NCBI RefSeq assembly: GCF_900107125.1 | Contig: NZ_FNOU01000014.1 | Location: 17,889-81,888, forward strand | DNA length: 64,000 nt | Source of the DNA: Eubacterium barkeri | Lineage (GTDB): Bacteria; Bacillota; Clostridia; Eubacteriales; Eubacteriaceae | Direction of reading: 5' to 3' | Position numbers and translations under genes: made by a program | Notes under the pieces: model-generated | What the model was told of the DNA's origin: nothing | What the model saw: only the letters and a program-made list of their open reading frames with translations | The model's database searches: none | Shown here: positions 1 to 9,210 of the stretch, one piece after another | How positions within the stretch are numbered: position 1 is the stretch's first letter | Layout of the letters: each line of letters begins with the position of its first letter

Positions 1-171
1 CGTCGGGTATTGGATCCCAATCAATCCTGCCTCTCCCAATTTTTTCACTAAGGACATATCAAAGGTTTTGCCTTCGTCCCGGTCAATGACCCCAGGCGCC
101 AGTTCCTTTTCTGCAAACTCCCGAGCCACCCGCTGCATCATCTTTTGTTCTGCACTTAAATTGAAATCCAT
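1..171 (-). CDS. Acyl-CoA dehydrogenase, N-terminal part (runs off the window)
   Basis: The 57 visible codons begin MDFNLSAEQKMMQRVAREF and continue with a typical acyl-CoA dehydrogenase N-terminal helical domain, including GEAGLIGIQYP. The start ATG has AGAGGT seven bases upstream. It lies downstream of etfA on the same strand, after a 298-base gap, so it is a second flavin-dependent acyl-CoA dehydrogenase beside the complete one at 2324-3460. Members oxidise or reduce acyl-CoA thioesters with FAD and pass electrons to EtfAB. Chain-length preference cannot be read from this fragment. Confidence 0.9.
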   Translation of the reverse strand, partial: MDFNLSAEQKMMQRVAREFAEKELAPGVIDRDEGKTFDMSLVKKLGEAGLIGIQYPT

Positions 172-369
172 AATACTTACCTCTATTTTGATATTCTTTT
201 TCTGCCATAAGCATCCGTGTTCCGGCCGGGAACACCCACCAGCGGCAATCCGGAGGTTCCGTACCAGACGACATCAGCAGCTGCCTTCCCATCCTATTAT
301 TGCTAATAAGGACAGCTGCTTCGTCGCCCGGCACATCCCCTTCCATGATGACCCTGACGGGATACTCTT

Positions 370-400
370 ATGATAATGCCTCGGCTTTGTATAAGGTCAA
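370..400 (-). promoter_or_regulatory. Possible promoter in the 298-base gap before the second acyl-CoA dehydrogenase
   Basis: On the minus strand TTGACC (395-400) is followed after 18-19 bases by TTATCA/TATCAT (370-376). The rest of the 172-469 gap holds no convincing gene. An 87-codon minus-strand reading frame there overlaps the dehydrogenase start in another frame and has a weak ribosome site. The gap is best read as a long leader, so the second dehydrogenase may be transcribed separately from etfBA. Confidence 0.35.
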
Positions 401-469
401 GGGATGGATTTCATTTTTTGCATTTTTATTATCCGATGCTTCTGAGGACTCTCTTTCTGTTAGATGGTT

Positions 470-1501
470 TTATTTTTCAACAGAGGCATCCAAGGCTGCC
501 ATAATCGCCGGGATGATCTGATTTAAATCCCCTACCAGCCCCACATGGGCCACATCAAAGATAGACGCATGGGCATCCTTATTAATGGCCACAATGGTAT
601 CGGACTCGGACATCCCTGCCAGGTGCTGAATGGCACCGGATATCCCACAGGCAATGTACAGCTTTGGACGGACGGTTACACCGGTTTGTCCCACCTGCTT
701 ATCCGGGGTGATCCACCCTGCATCCACACAGGCACGGGAAGAGGCTACTTCCCCACCGAGCTTTTCTGCCAGGGACTTTAATAATTCAAAGCCCTTGGGT
801 CCGCCGATTCCCCGACCACCAGATACGATAATTTCGGCTTCACCCAGGGGCACGCCGTGCCGGGCTTCCTCAACCATTTGAACCACCTTTGCCAGAATAT
901 CCCCTTCTGACAGATTGCCCTTGATGGTTTCAATGGCACAGGCATCTGCCTGATATTCAGCCTTCTGCATAACGCCGGGGCGCACGGTAGACATCTGGGG
1001 ACGGTTATTGGGGCAAATGATGGTGGCCATGAGATGACCACCAAAGGCCGGACGGGTCTGGAGGAGCTTTTTGTCGGACTCATCGACATCCAGTACGGTA
1101 CAGTCGGCGGTCAGGCCTGTCCCGACCTTTGCGGCAATTCGGGGGGCCAGATCCCGGCCGATGGTTGTCGCCCCCACCAGAACAGCTTCTGGCCGGCGTT
1201 CTAAAATCAATTCTCCAATAACCTTGGCGTAAGCATCGGTGGTGTATACCCCCAACAGGGCATCCTCCACAAAGAGAACCTTATCGGCACCGTAATGGGC
1301 CAGGGCTTCAACCTCATCGGTCATTCCATCCCCCAGCACCACAGCGGTGAGGGTGGTGCCAATTTTATCCGCCAGTTTCCGGCCTTCTCCTAAAAGCTCA
1401 ATGGAAACGCCCATGGTTTTACCACGACGCTGTTCAGTGATCACCCACACACCCTTCCATTGACTAAAATCCAGGCCTCGGTTTACTTTTGCATTTGACA
1501 T
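470..1501 (-). CDS. etfA: Electron transfer flavoprotein alpha subunit
   Basis: The 343-residue protein has the EtfA N-terminal alpha/beta domain and the C-terminal FAD domain, with the conserved stretch VSGGRGIGGPKGFELL near residues 227-242, GQTGVTVRPKLYIACGISG near 270, and INKDAHASIFDVAHVGLVGD near the C-terminus. It has the W-x-G-V-W-V start seen in clostridial EtfA and no extra N-terminal ferredoxin domain (unlike caffeyl-CoA reductase CarE). AGGAGGGG precedes the ATG. It lies 14 bases after etfB and is third in a bcd-etfB-etfA operon. With EtfB it carries electrons to or from the acyl-CoA dehydrogenase. In anaerobic Clostridia such complexes often bifurcate electrons from NADH to crotonyl-CoA and ferredoxin; that role is inferred from family and context. 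Confidence 0.96.
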   Translation of the reverse strand: MSNAKVNRGLDFSQWKGVWVITEQRRGKTMGVSIELLGEGRKLADKIGTTLTAVVLGDGMTDEVEALAHYGADKVLFVEDALLGVYTTDAYAKVIGELILERRPEAVLVGATTIGRDLAPRIAAKVGTGLTADCTVLDVDESDKKLLQTRPAFGGHLMATIICPNNRPQMSTVRPGVMQKAEYQADACAIETIKGNLSEGDILAKVVQMVEEARHGVPLGEAEIIVSGGRGIGGPKGFELLKSLAEKLGGEVASSRACVDAGWITPDKQVGQTGVTVRPKLYIACGISGAIQHLAGMSESDTIVAINKDAHASIFDVAHVGLVGDLNQIIPAIMAALDASVEK

Positions 1502-1514
1502 ATTGTCACCCCTC

Positions 1515-2306
1515 CTATACCAGGTTTTCCTTCTTCATTTCATCCATGAAGACCGCAGCCAATTCTCCAGGGGTTCCCGTGAATTTCTCCCCGTGGAATT
1601 CCTTGACCGGTACAAAGCTTTTGTGCACATTGGTGGGGGAATTCTTCACCCCAATCTGGGTGGCATCCACATCAATATCTGCCATGCTCCAGAATCGGAT
1701 GGGTGCATCCGGGCTATAGGCCTCATAAATGCGGCGCATCCGGGGGTAACGGGGGGTATTCAGCTCTTTAATGGTCGTTAACAGTACGGGCAGAGGACAG
1801 CTAATTTCGTAGTGTCCATCCTCAGTAGCCCGTTCAACCAATACGCCATCCTCCGTCACCTGAATTTTTTTCGCATAGGTAATCTGGGGAAGATCCAGGA
1901 ATTCGGCAATCTCTGGTCCCACCTGGGCGGTGTCCCCATCAATGGCCTGACGGCCGCAGAAAATCAGGTCATAATCCCCAATTTTCCGAAGGGCAGCACT
2001 CAGAATAGTTGCTGTGGCCCAGGTATCCGACCCGGCAAAGGCCCGATCCCCTAAGAGGATGGCTTCATCGGCACCCATGGCCAAGGCCTCTCTCAGGGCA
2101 TCTGCTGCCTGGGGTGGCCCCATTGAGAGTACCGTAACATGAACATCATCCCGGCTATCTTTAATGCGCAGGGCTTCCTCAATAGCATTTTTGTCATCTG
2201 GATTGATGATACTGGGCACCCCATCACGGATCAGTGTCCCTGTCTCTTTATTAATCCGGACCTCATTGGTGTCCGGCACTTGTTTCGCACATACGATTAT
2301 TTTCAT
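1515..2306 (-). CDS. etfB: Electron transfer flavoprotein beta subunit
   Basis: The protein starts MKIIVCAKQVPDTNEVRI and has the EtfB nucleotide-binding features DPDDKNAIEEAL-like (here NPDDKNAIEEALRIKD), MGADEAILLGDRAFAGSD and CGRQAIDGDTAQVGPEIAE. The ATG at 2306 is preferred to the adjacent GTG at 2309 because AGGAG lies five bases before it. EtfB pairs with EtfA; in bifurcating complexes it holds the FAD that takes electrons from NADH. It sits 17 bases downstream of the acyl-CoA dehydrogenase, which supports one transcript and one complex. Confidence 0.96.
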   Translation of the reverse strand: MKIIVCAKQVPDTNEVRINKETGTLIRDGVPSIINPDDKNAIEEALRIKDSRDDVHVTVLSMGPPQAADALREALAMGADEAILLGDRAFAGSDTWATATILSAALRKIGDYDLIFCGRQAIDGDTAQVGPEIAEFLDLPQITYAKKIQVTEDGVLVERATEDGHYEISCPLPVLLTTIKELNTPRYPRMRRIYEAYSPDAPIRFWSMADIDVDATQIGVKNSPTNVHKSFVPVKEFHGEKFTGTPGELAAVFMDEMKKENLV

Positions 2307-2323
2307 CACGACTCCTGCCTTTC

Positions 2324-3460
2324 CTACTTCAGAATATTGGATGCGATGACGACCTTCATAATTTCAGAGGTCCCCTCATAAATTTCAGTGATTTTGGCAT
2401 CCCGATACATCCGTTCCAAGGGATAATCTTTCATATAGCCATACCCCCCATGGATTTGCAGGGCTAAATTCGTGACTTCTCTGGCCACTTCAGAGGCATG
2501 GAGCTTGGCCATGGCGGCTTCGGTGGTGAAGCTTTCTCCTCTGTTCTCAAGATCGGCGGCCCGGTACGTCATCCACCTGGCCGATTCCAATTTTGTCTTC
2601 ATTTCTGCTAAATACCACTGGATTCCCTGGAGATTTGCAATGGGTTTCCCAAACTGTACCCGCTCCTTGGCGTATTGGATGGATAAATCCAGGGCACCCT
2701 GGGCAATACCCAGCCCCTGGGCGGCTGTCCCAATACGGGCGCTATCCAGGACCATCATGGCATATTTAAAACCCTTCCCGATTTTACCCAGAACATTGGT
2801 TTTTGGTACCCGGACATCGGTGAAAATAAGTTCCGCTGTCTGGGAGCCCTTGATCCCCATTTTATCTTCGATTTTCCCAATTTCAAAGCCAGGAGTATCC
2901 CCTTCAACAATAAAGGCGGTTAATCCCTTCAGCCCCTTTGCCGGATCTGTCTGGGCAATAATGGTATAAATGGAGGCAATTCCCCCACCAGTGATAAAGC
3001 ACTTGGTGCCATTTAAAATATAATCGTCACCCTCCGCCACTGCCGTGGTCTGCACCCGGGAGGCATCAGAGCCTGCTCCAGGCTCTGTCAGGGCAAAGGC
3101 TCCCAGCTCTCCCCCGGCCAGCAGGCGGGGCAGGTAAGCTGCCTTTTGATCCTTATTCCCAAAGCGATTAATGAGCCAGGGCGTTACGCCGTGAATGGAG
3201 AGCATGGCGGCCTGGGTGGCACAGACCTTGGCGATTTCCTCAACGGCAATCACTTCAGCCAGTTTATCCTCTCCGGAGCCACCATATTCTGCGGGAAAGC
3301 CCAATCCGGTTATGCCGCATTCCGCCATGGCCTTAAAGGAATCCATGGGGAATTCTCCCGTTTTATCGATCTCCTCCGCCCGGGGCTCGCAGACCTCACT
3401 GGCGAATTGGGAGACCACCGTTTTAATCATCTGTTGTTCAGGTGTGAAACGAAAATCCAT
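2324..3460 (-). CDS. bcd: Short-chain (butyryl-CoA type) acyl-CoA dehydrogenase
   Basis: A 378-residue acyl-CoA dehydrogenase of normal length. The start MDFRFTPEQQ is chosen over an upstream in-frame ATG because GAGGAG lies seven bases before it. Visible signatures are ALTEPGAGSDASRVQTTA (acyl-CoA/FAD binding, middle domain), FITGGGIASIYTIIAQTD, the subunit-contact motif QIHGGYGYMKDYPLERMYRDAKI and the catalytic base Glu362 in IYEGTSEI. It heads the bcd-etfB-etfA operon. The likely reaction is crotonyl-CoA to butyryl-CoA in fermentation; closely related enzymes act on other enoyl-CoAs, so the substrate is inferred. Confidence 0.93.
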   Translation of the reverse strand: MDFRFTPEQQMIKTVVSQFASEVCEPRAEEIDKTGEFPMDSFKAMAECGITGLGFPAEYGGSGEDKLAEVIAVEEIAKVCATQAAMLSIHGVTPWLINRFGNKDQKAAYLPRLLAGGELGAFALTEPGAGSDASRVQTTAVAEGDDYILNGTKCFITGGGIASIYTIIAQTDPAKGLKGLTAFIVEGDTPGFEIGKIEDKMGIKGSQTAELIFTDVRVPKTNVLGKIGKGFKYAMMVLDSARIGTAAQGLGIAQGALDLSIQYAKERVQFGKPIANLQGIQWYLAEMKTKLESARWMTYRAADLENRGESFTTEAAMAKLHASEVAREVTNLALQIHGGYGYMKDYPLERMYRDAKITEIYEGTSEIMKVVIASNILK

Positions 3461-3510
3461 ATAAAATCTCCTCATTTAAAGTTAAAGGGGCTATTTCAGA
3501 AATAAAAGAA

Positions 3511-3565
3511 GCCCACAGCTGTCCGGCATATAAAGTACATTTAGGGTCGACTTGACGCGAACAGC
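3511..3565. repeat. Intergenic repeat, partial copy (paired with 27973-28087)
   Basis: The stretch CCCACAG-C-TGTCCGGCATATAAA, a short variable part, then GGTCGACTTGACGCGAACAGC, matches the left half of the element at 27973-28087. Only the left arm is present here, since the sequence diverges after GCGAACAGC. It lies between the bcd operon and the amidohydrolase gene. Confidence 0.7.
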
Positions 3566-3604
3566 GACCACTATCTCCCACTTCCGTCACTGCCCTTTAA
3601 ATAG

Positions 3605-3652
3605 AAAGGTCATTATCAAGGGAGTGTCACTCGGATGATAATGACCTTTTTG
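3605..3652. terminator. Rho-independent terminator
   Basis: A perfect 14-bp stem AAAGGTCATTATCA / TGATAATGACCTTT encloses a 17-base loop that itself contains GAGTG-T-CACTC. T-runs on both sides let it work in either direction. It ends the amidohydrolase transcript coming from 3674 on the minus strand. Confidence 0.8.
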
Positions 3653-3673
3653 ATTTGCCGGTTAAATTAAAAA

Positions 3674-4930
3674 CTATTCAGCGTCGCACTTCAGAATGGC
3701 ATTTAACAGAACGGAAGCCCCCTGGGTACATTGCTTTGCAGAGGTAAATTCCGGTTCACAGTGGGAATGACCATCCTTTGAAGGTACAAAGATCATGGTG
3801 GTCGGCATCATATATGCGGCAAACTGAGCATCGTGGCCAGCACCGGAGTTAATCCTCTGGTTGCTGTAGCCCAATTCCTTAACCGCATCCTGGACATAGC
3901 TCACCAGGGTTTCATTGAAATACACCGTATCCCGGGTCCAGGCTACATCGTAATCCACCTTACACCCAACAATTTCTTTGGGCATATTCTTAATAACATC
4001 AACCACCTGCTCAATGACCTTGGGATCTTCGTGACGGGCGTCAATGGAGAAATCCACAAAGTCCGGAATAACGGTATGCACATTGGGATGACACAGAATT
4101 TCACCGGTGGTGTACACCAGATCGGCATCCAGGTGATCCAGCTCATCGTGGAGGTATTGCAGAATCTTCGCGGAAGCATACAGTGCATCCTTCCGGTATT
4201 TCATGGGTGTGGTGCCGGCATGATCAGACTGACCATAGGTCCGAATACGGTAGTTGATCATTCCCAGAACACAGGTCACTACGCCGATATCCTTGCCTTC
4301 CGCTTCCAGAATTGGGCCCTGTTCAATATGGAGTTCAAACATGGCTTTATAATCCTTTGGATTCAGGCGATTGGCCTTTTCTCCCTTGTAACCCGAAGCA
4401 TCCAGGGCTTCCCCAAAGGTTTTCGTCTTATCCAGCACCGATTTAGAAGCCAGCATATCCTCATGAATAAATTTCACCTTAATATCATCCGGCAGGTAAT
4501 CATTACAGATAACCCCTGAAGACATCATTGCCGGTGGATATAAGGAACCCTCTTCATTGGTCCAGATCATCGCAGTGATATCGTGCTTGTGGGGAATCTT
4601 TTCAGCAGCGATGGTCTCTAATACTTCCATAGCGCCCATGACCCCTAAGATCCCATCGTAGTTCCCACCGTTTTTAACGGAATCACAATGGGAGCCAGTG
4701 ACAATGGCCGGCAGTCCTTCTTCAGAACCCTTTAATGTTGCGTAGATATTGCCCATATCATCCGTCTTAATTTCCGCACCAACAGCCTGCATCCGACGGA
4801 CGAATTCGCCTCTGGCCTTCAGGGCTTCAGGGGATAAGGAGTAACGGGTAATCCCACCGTGTCCTGCATCTCCAAAGGTGCTCATGGTCGAAATCTTATC
4901 CTGCATTCTTTCTTCACTGCAAGTATACAT
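3674..4930 (-). CDS. N-carbamoyl-beta-alanine / N-carbamoyl amino acid amidohydrolase (M20 family)
   Basis: A 418-residue Zn-dependent amidohydrolase of the M20/M28 ureidopropionase-allantoate-hydantoinase family. Metal-site motifs are TGSHCDSV (His, Asp), GGNYDGILG (bridging Asp), TNEEGSLYPP (Glu-Glu), LHIEQGPILE (His) and HSHCEPEF near the C-terminus. HAGTTPM and GAGHDAQ mark the lid-domain and substrate contacts. AAGGAGG lies ten bases before the ATG. It is in the same block as dihydropyrimidinase and PreAT, which makes hydrolysis of N-carbamoyl-beta-alanine to beta-alanine, CO2 and ammonia the likely last step. A carbamoyl-L-amino acid substrate remains possible. Confidence 0.85.
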   Translation of the reverse strand: MYTCSEERMQDKISTMSTFGDAGHGGITRYSLSPEALKARGEFVRRMQAVGAEIKTDDMGNIYATLKGSEEGLPAIVTGSHCDSVKNGGNYDGILGVMGAMEVLETIAAEKIPHKHDITAMIWTNEEGSLYPPAMMSSGVICNDYLPDDIKVKFIHEDMLASKSVLDKTKTFGEALDASGYKGEKANRLNPKDYKAMFELHIEQGPILEAEGKDIGVVTCVLGMINYRIRTYGQSDHAGTTPMKYRKDALYASAKILQYLHDELDHLDADLVYTTGEILCHPNVHTVIPDFVDFSIDARHEDPKVIEQVVDVIKNMPKEIVGCKVDYDVAWTRDTVYFNETLVSYVQDAVKELGYSNQRINSGAGHDAQFAAYMMPTTMIFVPSKDGHSHCEPEFTSAKQCTQGASVLLNAILKCDAE

Positions 4931-5101
4931 AATATAAAACCCTCCTTGAAAATTTGTTAGAATTTGTATTTGTTAACTCTATAACGATGTTGATAAGCCT
5001 ATTATAATGGCTAATCCTAATGAAAGGTAAAGGGCCTTTCCCAATTATTTTAACTTTTTTAACTGTAAAAACCTGTAACCCTCAGGTCGGGGCAGGGTTG
5101 G

Positions 5102-6436
5102 TTATCCGAGCACCGCACTGCGCTTCCAAATCCCCGACCGCTCATAGATCAAGGCCGGCAAAATGGACACGCTGGTGGAAATCATCAAAATCCAATAAAT
5201 ACCGATAATCCCCACCAAGGGTCCCAGGAAATAGAGCAGGGAGATGCGCACAATAATGCAATTTAAAAAAGAATTGATGGACACAAATAATGTATGTCCC
5301 GCCCCAATGGCCAGGGCATGGTACATATAAAAAATGGAGAAGAACCACTGTCCCATAATTTCAATGCGCAAATTAGTCACTGCTACCTGGACCACCGTTG
5401 TATCCTGGGTAAACACCCCAGCCAGGACCGGTGCTGCCACCTCCACGAGTAATATGGTAATGGTCGCCATGGCAATATCCAAACCCATGGCCGTCCGCAG
5501 CACCTGCCGTGTCCGCGGAATGTCCCCGGCGCCCAGGCATTGGGCAATCATACTGGAAGTCGCCGTCATCATGGCCGTTATCAGGAGTTGGCAAAAATCC
5601 CGGATTTTCGCACTGATACCATAGCCCGCCACCACGTCCGCACCGTAACCGTTAATCACGGCAAGGACATACAGCCAGGACACGGCAATGATGGCCTGCT
5701 GGAAGGCAATGGGCAGGCTAAGGCGGATAATGGCCCAAATTCTCGGGCCATCCCACACCAGCCATCGCCGCTCCAGGCCATAAAAGGAACCTTTGGGCAA
5801 GGCGTAAACCAAAAGAATGGTCAAAAAGGCCACTCCCTGGGCCAGCACCGTTGCAATGGCCGCACCGTATACGCCCCAGCCAAAGCCCCCTACAAATAAA
5901 AGATCTAAGAGGACATTGGCTCCGGAGGCCGCCATAATGCAGTAAAAAGGCCCCTTGGACTCCCCCACTCCCCGGAGGATGGCACTCAGGGCATGATACC
6001 CAAAGATGGGCAAAAATCCAATGGCAGATAACCGGATATACCCCACCGCCTCTGCCGATTCCTGGGCCCCCAAAAGTCGAATCATGGGACCGGCCAAGGC
6101 ATACAGCCCAAAGGTAAACACTACCCCCAGTACCAGGCTGAATACGCACAAAGCCCCTGCCGACGCCTTGCGCTCATCGGCCTGTCCACTGCCAAAATGC
6201 CGTCCCACCAGTACATTGCCCCCAACGGTCATGGCAATGGCGATCTGGGATAGAAACCCCACCACCTGACCAGCATTGGTCACCGCCACAATCCCAGTGC
6301 TCCCCACAAACTGGCCCACGATCATCAAATCCACAATGCTGTACAAAGCCTGGAGCGCATTGATGGCAATGAGCGGCACCGCATAGCGAATGAGCTGCGG
6401 CGCCACCGCCCCCCGAGTCAAATCATTTCCGTTCAT
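5102..6436 (-). CDS. MATE-family multidrug/metabolite exporter
   Basis: A 444-residue polytopic membrane protein with about twelve hydrophobic segments and the MATE duplication of two six-helix halves. It begins MNGNDLTRGAVAPQLIRYAVPL and carries the family segments YSIVDLMIVGQFVG and GGNVLVGRHFGSG in helices 1-2, and the repeat-like CQLLITAMMTATSSMIAQCLGAGD in the second half. MATE proteins export cationic compounds using Na+ or H+. It sits between dihydropyrimidinase and the amidohydrolase on the same strand, so a role in moving a pyrimidine or beta-amino acid metabolite is possible, but the substrate cannot be read from sequence. Confidence 0.88.
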   Translation of the reverse strand: MNGNDLTRGAVAPQLIRYAVPLIAINALQALYSIVDLMIVGQFVGSTGIVAVTNAGQVVGFLSQIAIAMTVGGNVLVGRHFGSGQADERKASAGALCVFSLVLGVVFTFGLYALAGPMIRLLGAQESAEAVGYIRLSAIGFLPIFGYHALSAILRGVGESKGPFYCIMAASGANVLLDLLFVGGFGWGVYGAAIATVLAQGVAFLTILLVYALPKGSFYGLERRWLVWDGPRIWAIIRLSLPIAFQQAIIAVSWLYVLAVINGYGADVVAGYGISAKIRDFCQLLITAMMTATSSMIAQCLGAGDIPRTRQVLRTAMGLDIAMATITILLVEVAAPVLAGVFTQDTTVVQVAVTNLRIEIMGQWFFSIFYMYHALAIGAGHTLFVSINSFLNCIIVRISLLYFLGPLVGIIGIYWILMISTSVSILPALIYERSGIWKRSAVLG

Positions 6437-6475
6437 AATCCCTCTCTGTTCTTCCCCATTTTAAAACCTAAAAAT

Positions 6476-6495
6476 CCCTCCCCTTTGGGGGAGGG
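6476..6495. terminator. Rho-independent terminator after dihydropyrimidinase
   Basis: CCCTCCCC-TTT-GGGGGAGGG forms a GC-rich hairpin. On the minus strand it is followed by ATTTTT, directly after the dihydropyrimidinase stop, so the exporter downstream may be only partly co-transcribed. Confidence 0.75.
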
Positions 6496-6510
6496 TCTTT
6501 CATCTTTAAA

Positions 6511-7890
6511 CTATTTCCGCGGTGAACGCTTGACGTATTCTCCGAGGCCAGGGGCACCGACGAATTCGCCATCATCATACACCAGGTTGCCACGAACAAA
6601 GGTCTTTACCGGATAGCCATGGAGCTGCTTTCCTTCCCAGATGGTATGATCGCAGTCTGAATGCATGGACTCCACACTGATGGTAAAATCCTTATCCTTA
6701 TCATAAATGACAATATCTGCATCCTTCCCCACGGTTAAGGAACCTTTGCTGTCACAGCCAAAAATCCGTGCGGGGTTAGTGGCGCAAAGTTCAACCACCC
6801 GCTCAAAGCTCAGCTTACCTGAACCAGCGGCATCAAGCATATAGGGATAGAGATTTTCAATCCCCGAGCAGCCGTTGGGAATCTTGGTGAAGTCATCCTT
6901 ACCCCAATCCTTCTCGTAGCTTTGGAAGGGGCAGTGGTCCGTGGCCACAGTGTCAATCATGCCGTTTTGCAGGGCTGTCCACAGAGCATCCTGACTTTCC
7001 TGACCCTTGATGGGTGGGGAGCACACAAAGTTACGGCCGTCCTCACGCTTATACACATCACAGGTGAATTCCAGATACTGGGGACAGGTTTCCACAAAGA
7101 CATCCGCCCCTTCTTCTTTTGCTGCAATGCAGGCCTCCAGGCCTTCCTTATCTGCCATATGGACAATATACAGCGGTGCTTCCAGGTGGCGTGCCCAATG
7201 AACGGCCCGCTTATCGGCTTCTGCCTCTACAAATTCCGGACGGCTGAGGTAATGATACCAGGGGCTGGTCTTCCCCTCTGCCAGGAAGTTCTCCACATTC
7301 ATATCGATAAGATCCGGGTTTTCGGCATGGACGTTAATCATCGCACCCAACTCCTTAGCTCGAAGCATCAGCCGGGCCAAAGTGGCATCATCCACCATCA
7401 TCCCTTCTTTTTTATAGACCAGGAAGCATTTAAAGCTGGTAATTCCCTGGGCCACAGCCTCTTCCATTTCTTCCAGAATCGCCCCATCATTTAAGTTGGT
7501 GATACAGCAGTGCATGGCATAATCCACACAAGCTTCCTTTTCCAGCATCTCCTTTTTGGAGTTCACTAAACCGATGATGGTATCTCCGGTCTTTTGTACC
7601 GGATAATCGAAGATGGTGGTTACGCCGCCACAGGCTGCTGCACGGGTTCCGGAAAAATAACTATCAGAAGAAACCGTCCCGCCAAAGGGCATTGCCAAAT
7701 GGGTGTGGACATCCAGGGCTCCGGGCAGGACCAGCTTCCCTTCCACATCGTAGACCACAGTGGCATCATCTTCTGCCAAATTTTGGCCAATGGCTGCAAT
7801 CTTGCCGTTTTTAACGGCAAGATCTGCTTTAACCATATCGGTGGTCGTCACGATGGTCCCATTTTTAATCAGCATATCATATTGTTTCAT
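6511..7890 (-). CDS. hydA: Dihydropyrimidinase (D-hydantoinase family)
   Basis: A 459-residue cyclic amidohydrolase. Binuclear metal ligands are visible as DVHTHLAMPFGG (HxH), ITSFKCFLVYKKEG (carboxylated Lys), VHAENPDLI (His), IVHMADKEG (His) and DTVATDHCPF (Asp). It begins MKQYDMLIKNGTIVTTTDMV, typical of dihydropyrimidinases, and has GAGGT ahead of the ATG. It opens 5,6-dihydrouracil or dihydrothymine to the N-carbamoyl-beta-amino acid. It lies 42 bases downstream of preA, in line with the pathway order PreT, PreA, dihydropyrimidinase, amidohydrolase. Confidence 0.93.
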   Translation of the reverse strand: MKQYDMLIKNGTIVTTTDMVKADLAVKNGKIAAIGQNLAEDDATVVYDVEGKLVLPGALDVHTHLAMPFGGTVSSDSYFSGTRAAACGGVTTIFDYPVQKTGDTIIGLVNSKKEMLEKEACVDYAMHCCITNLNDGAILEEMEEAVAQGITSFKCFLVYKKEGMMVDDATLARLMLRAKELGAMINVHAENPDLIDMNVENFLAEGKTSPWYHYLSRPEFVEAEADKRAVHWARHLEAPLYIVHMADKEGLEACIAAKEEGADVFVETCPQYLEFTCDVYKREDGRNFVCSPPIKGQESQDALWTALQNGMIDTVATDHCPFQSYEKDWGKDDFTKIPNGCSGIENLYPYMLDAAGSGKLSFERVVELCATNPARIFGCDSKGSLTVGKDADIVIYDKDKDFTISVESMHSDCDHTIWEGKQLHGYPVKTFVRGNLVYDDGEFVGAPGLGEYVKRSPRK

Positions 7891-7932
7891 GGGTTAACCT
7901 CTTTTATTTGAATCTGTTTTATTATAACCGAT

Positions 7933-9189
7933 TTAGAGATAATGTTCCTTTAATTTGATTTCGTGCTCGGCTTCGCCTTCCTTTAAGACCAGCTTACCTG
8001 GCAGGATACAATCCATCACAGGACAGACATTCAGGCACAGGTGACAGCCCACGCATTTATCATCCAGAATTTTTGGTACACGGGTCTCTTCGTCAAAGGT
8101 AATGGCTTGATGTCCACCGTCAAAGCAGGAAACATAGCAGCGGCCACAGCCCACACATTTGTCTTCATCAATAACCGGCAGGCTTTTGTAGGAACGGTCA
8201 AGATCATCTGCCCCAACAATGTTCGGCAGTGCCAGACCAACCATATCCTGGAGACGTTCGAAGCCATGGTCTTCCATAAAGTGGGAAAGGCCAGAAATCA
8301 TATCCTCGACAATGCGGTAACCATACTGCATGATCGCAGTGGTGACCTGGAGGTTTTCACATCCCAGAAGGATAAAGTCCAGGCAGTCCCGCCAGGTTTC
8401 AATCCCACCCATACCGGTCATTGGTACATCCTTTAAGATGGGGTCGTGCTTCATATCAGAAATAAAGCGCAGGGCGATGGGCTTAACCGCAGCTCCGGAA
8501 TAACCAGAAACCGAAGATTTTCCGTTCACTACAGGCATCCCGGTCATATTATCCACATCAATATTCGTGATGGATTTCACGGTATTAATGGCAGCAATTC
8601 CCTTGGCACCCCCTTCAATGGCGGCAATGGCAGGGATTTCCATATTCCCAATATTCGGTGTCATTTTAGCAATGACAGGAACATCGGTGGCCTTGGAAAC
8701 GACCTCGCAATAATGCTTTACCAATTCAGGGTTTTGGCCAACATCTGAGCCCATGGTGGAGGAGGTCATCTGAGGACAGGAGAAGTTACATTCGATGAGA
8801 TCCACCCCAGCCTTGGTGACTTCCTTGGCCAGGAATTCCCATTCTTCATCAGAACTCCCCATGATGGAAGCGACAATCACCTTATTGGGATAGTCTTCCT
8901 TTAAACGACGCATATATTCAAAGTTAAGTTCATTGGGCTTGTCGGAGGTCATTTCCATGTTCTTGAATCCGGTCCAAGGAGTCCCTTCCTTTGTGGCGAT
9001 ATCGAAACGGGGTGAACATTCATTGGGGATGAACACCGAGATGGACTTGTAATAAATCCCACCCCAGCCTGCTTCGAGTGCTTTTGCGCACATTTCATAG
9101 TTGCTGCCCACGGGAGATGAGGACAGGAAAAAGGGATTTTCACAATGTACTCCCATAAAGTCGATTGATAAATCTTTTGTTAATGCCAT
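7933..9189 (-). CDS. preA: NAD-dependent dihydropyrimidine dehydrogenase subunit PreA
   Basis: A 418-residue protein with a dihydroorotate-dehydrogenase-like FMN barrel (residues about 1-330) and a C-terminal two-cluster ferredoxin domain. The barrel opens [20 protein letters not shown] and has the active-site segment [10 protein letters not shown]. The ferredoxin part carries [11 protein letters not shown] and [13 protein letters not shown]. With PreT it reduces uracil or thymine to the 5,6-dihydro form, or runs in reverse. AAGGAG precedes the ATG. preT ends 21 bases upstream. Confidence 0.95.
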   Translation of the reverse strand: MALTKDLSIDFMGVHCENPFFLSSSPVGSNYEMCAKALEAGWGGIYYKSISVFIPNECSPRFDIATKEGTPWTGFKNMEMTSDKPNELNFEYMRRLKEDYPNKVIVASIMGSSDEEWEFLAKEVTKAGVDLIECNFSCPQMTSSTMGSDVGQNPELVKHYCEVVSKATDVPVIAKMTPNIGNMEIPAIAAIEGGAKGIAAINTVKSITNIDVDNMTGMPVVNGKSSVSGYSGAAVKPIALRFISDMKHDPILKDVPMTGMGGIETWRDCLDFILLGCENLQVTTAIMQYGYRIVEDMISGLSHFMEDHGFERLQDMVGLALPNIVGADDLDRSYKSLPVIDEDKCVGCGRCYVSCFDGGHQAITFDEETRVPKILDDKCVGCHLCLNVCPVMDCILPGKLVLKEGEAEHEIKLKEHYL

Positions 9190-9210
9190 AATTTGTTCTC
9201 CTTCCTCTAA

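Noticed and set aside
83..346. An 87-codon minus-strand frame in the gap between etfA and the second acyl-CoA dehydrogenase
   Set aside because: It overlaps about 90 bases of the dehydrogenase in another frame, has a weak ribosome site and no recognisable domain; the gap reads better as a leader with a promoter.
3833..4519. A 228-codon plus-strand frame
   Set aside because: It is antisense to the well-supported M20 amidohydrolase gene.
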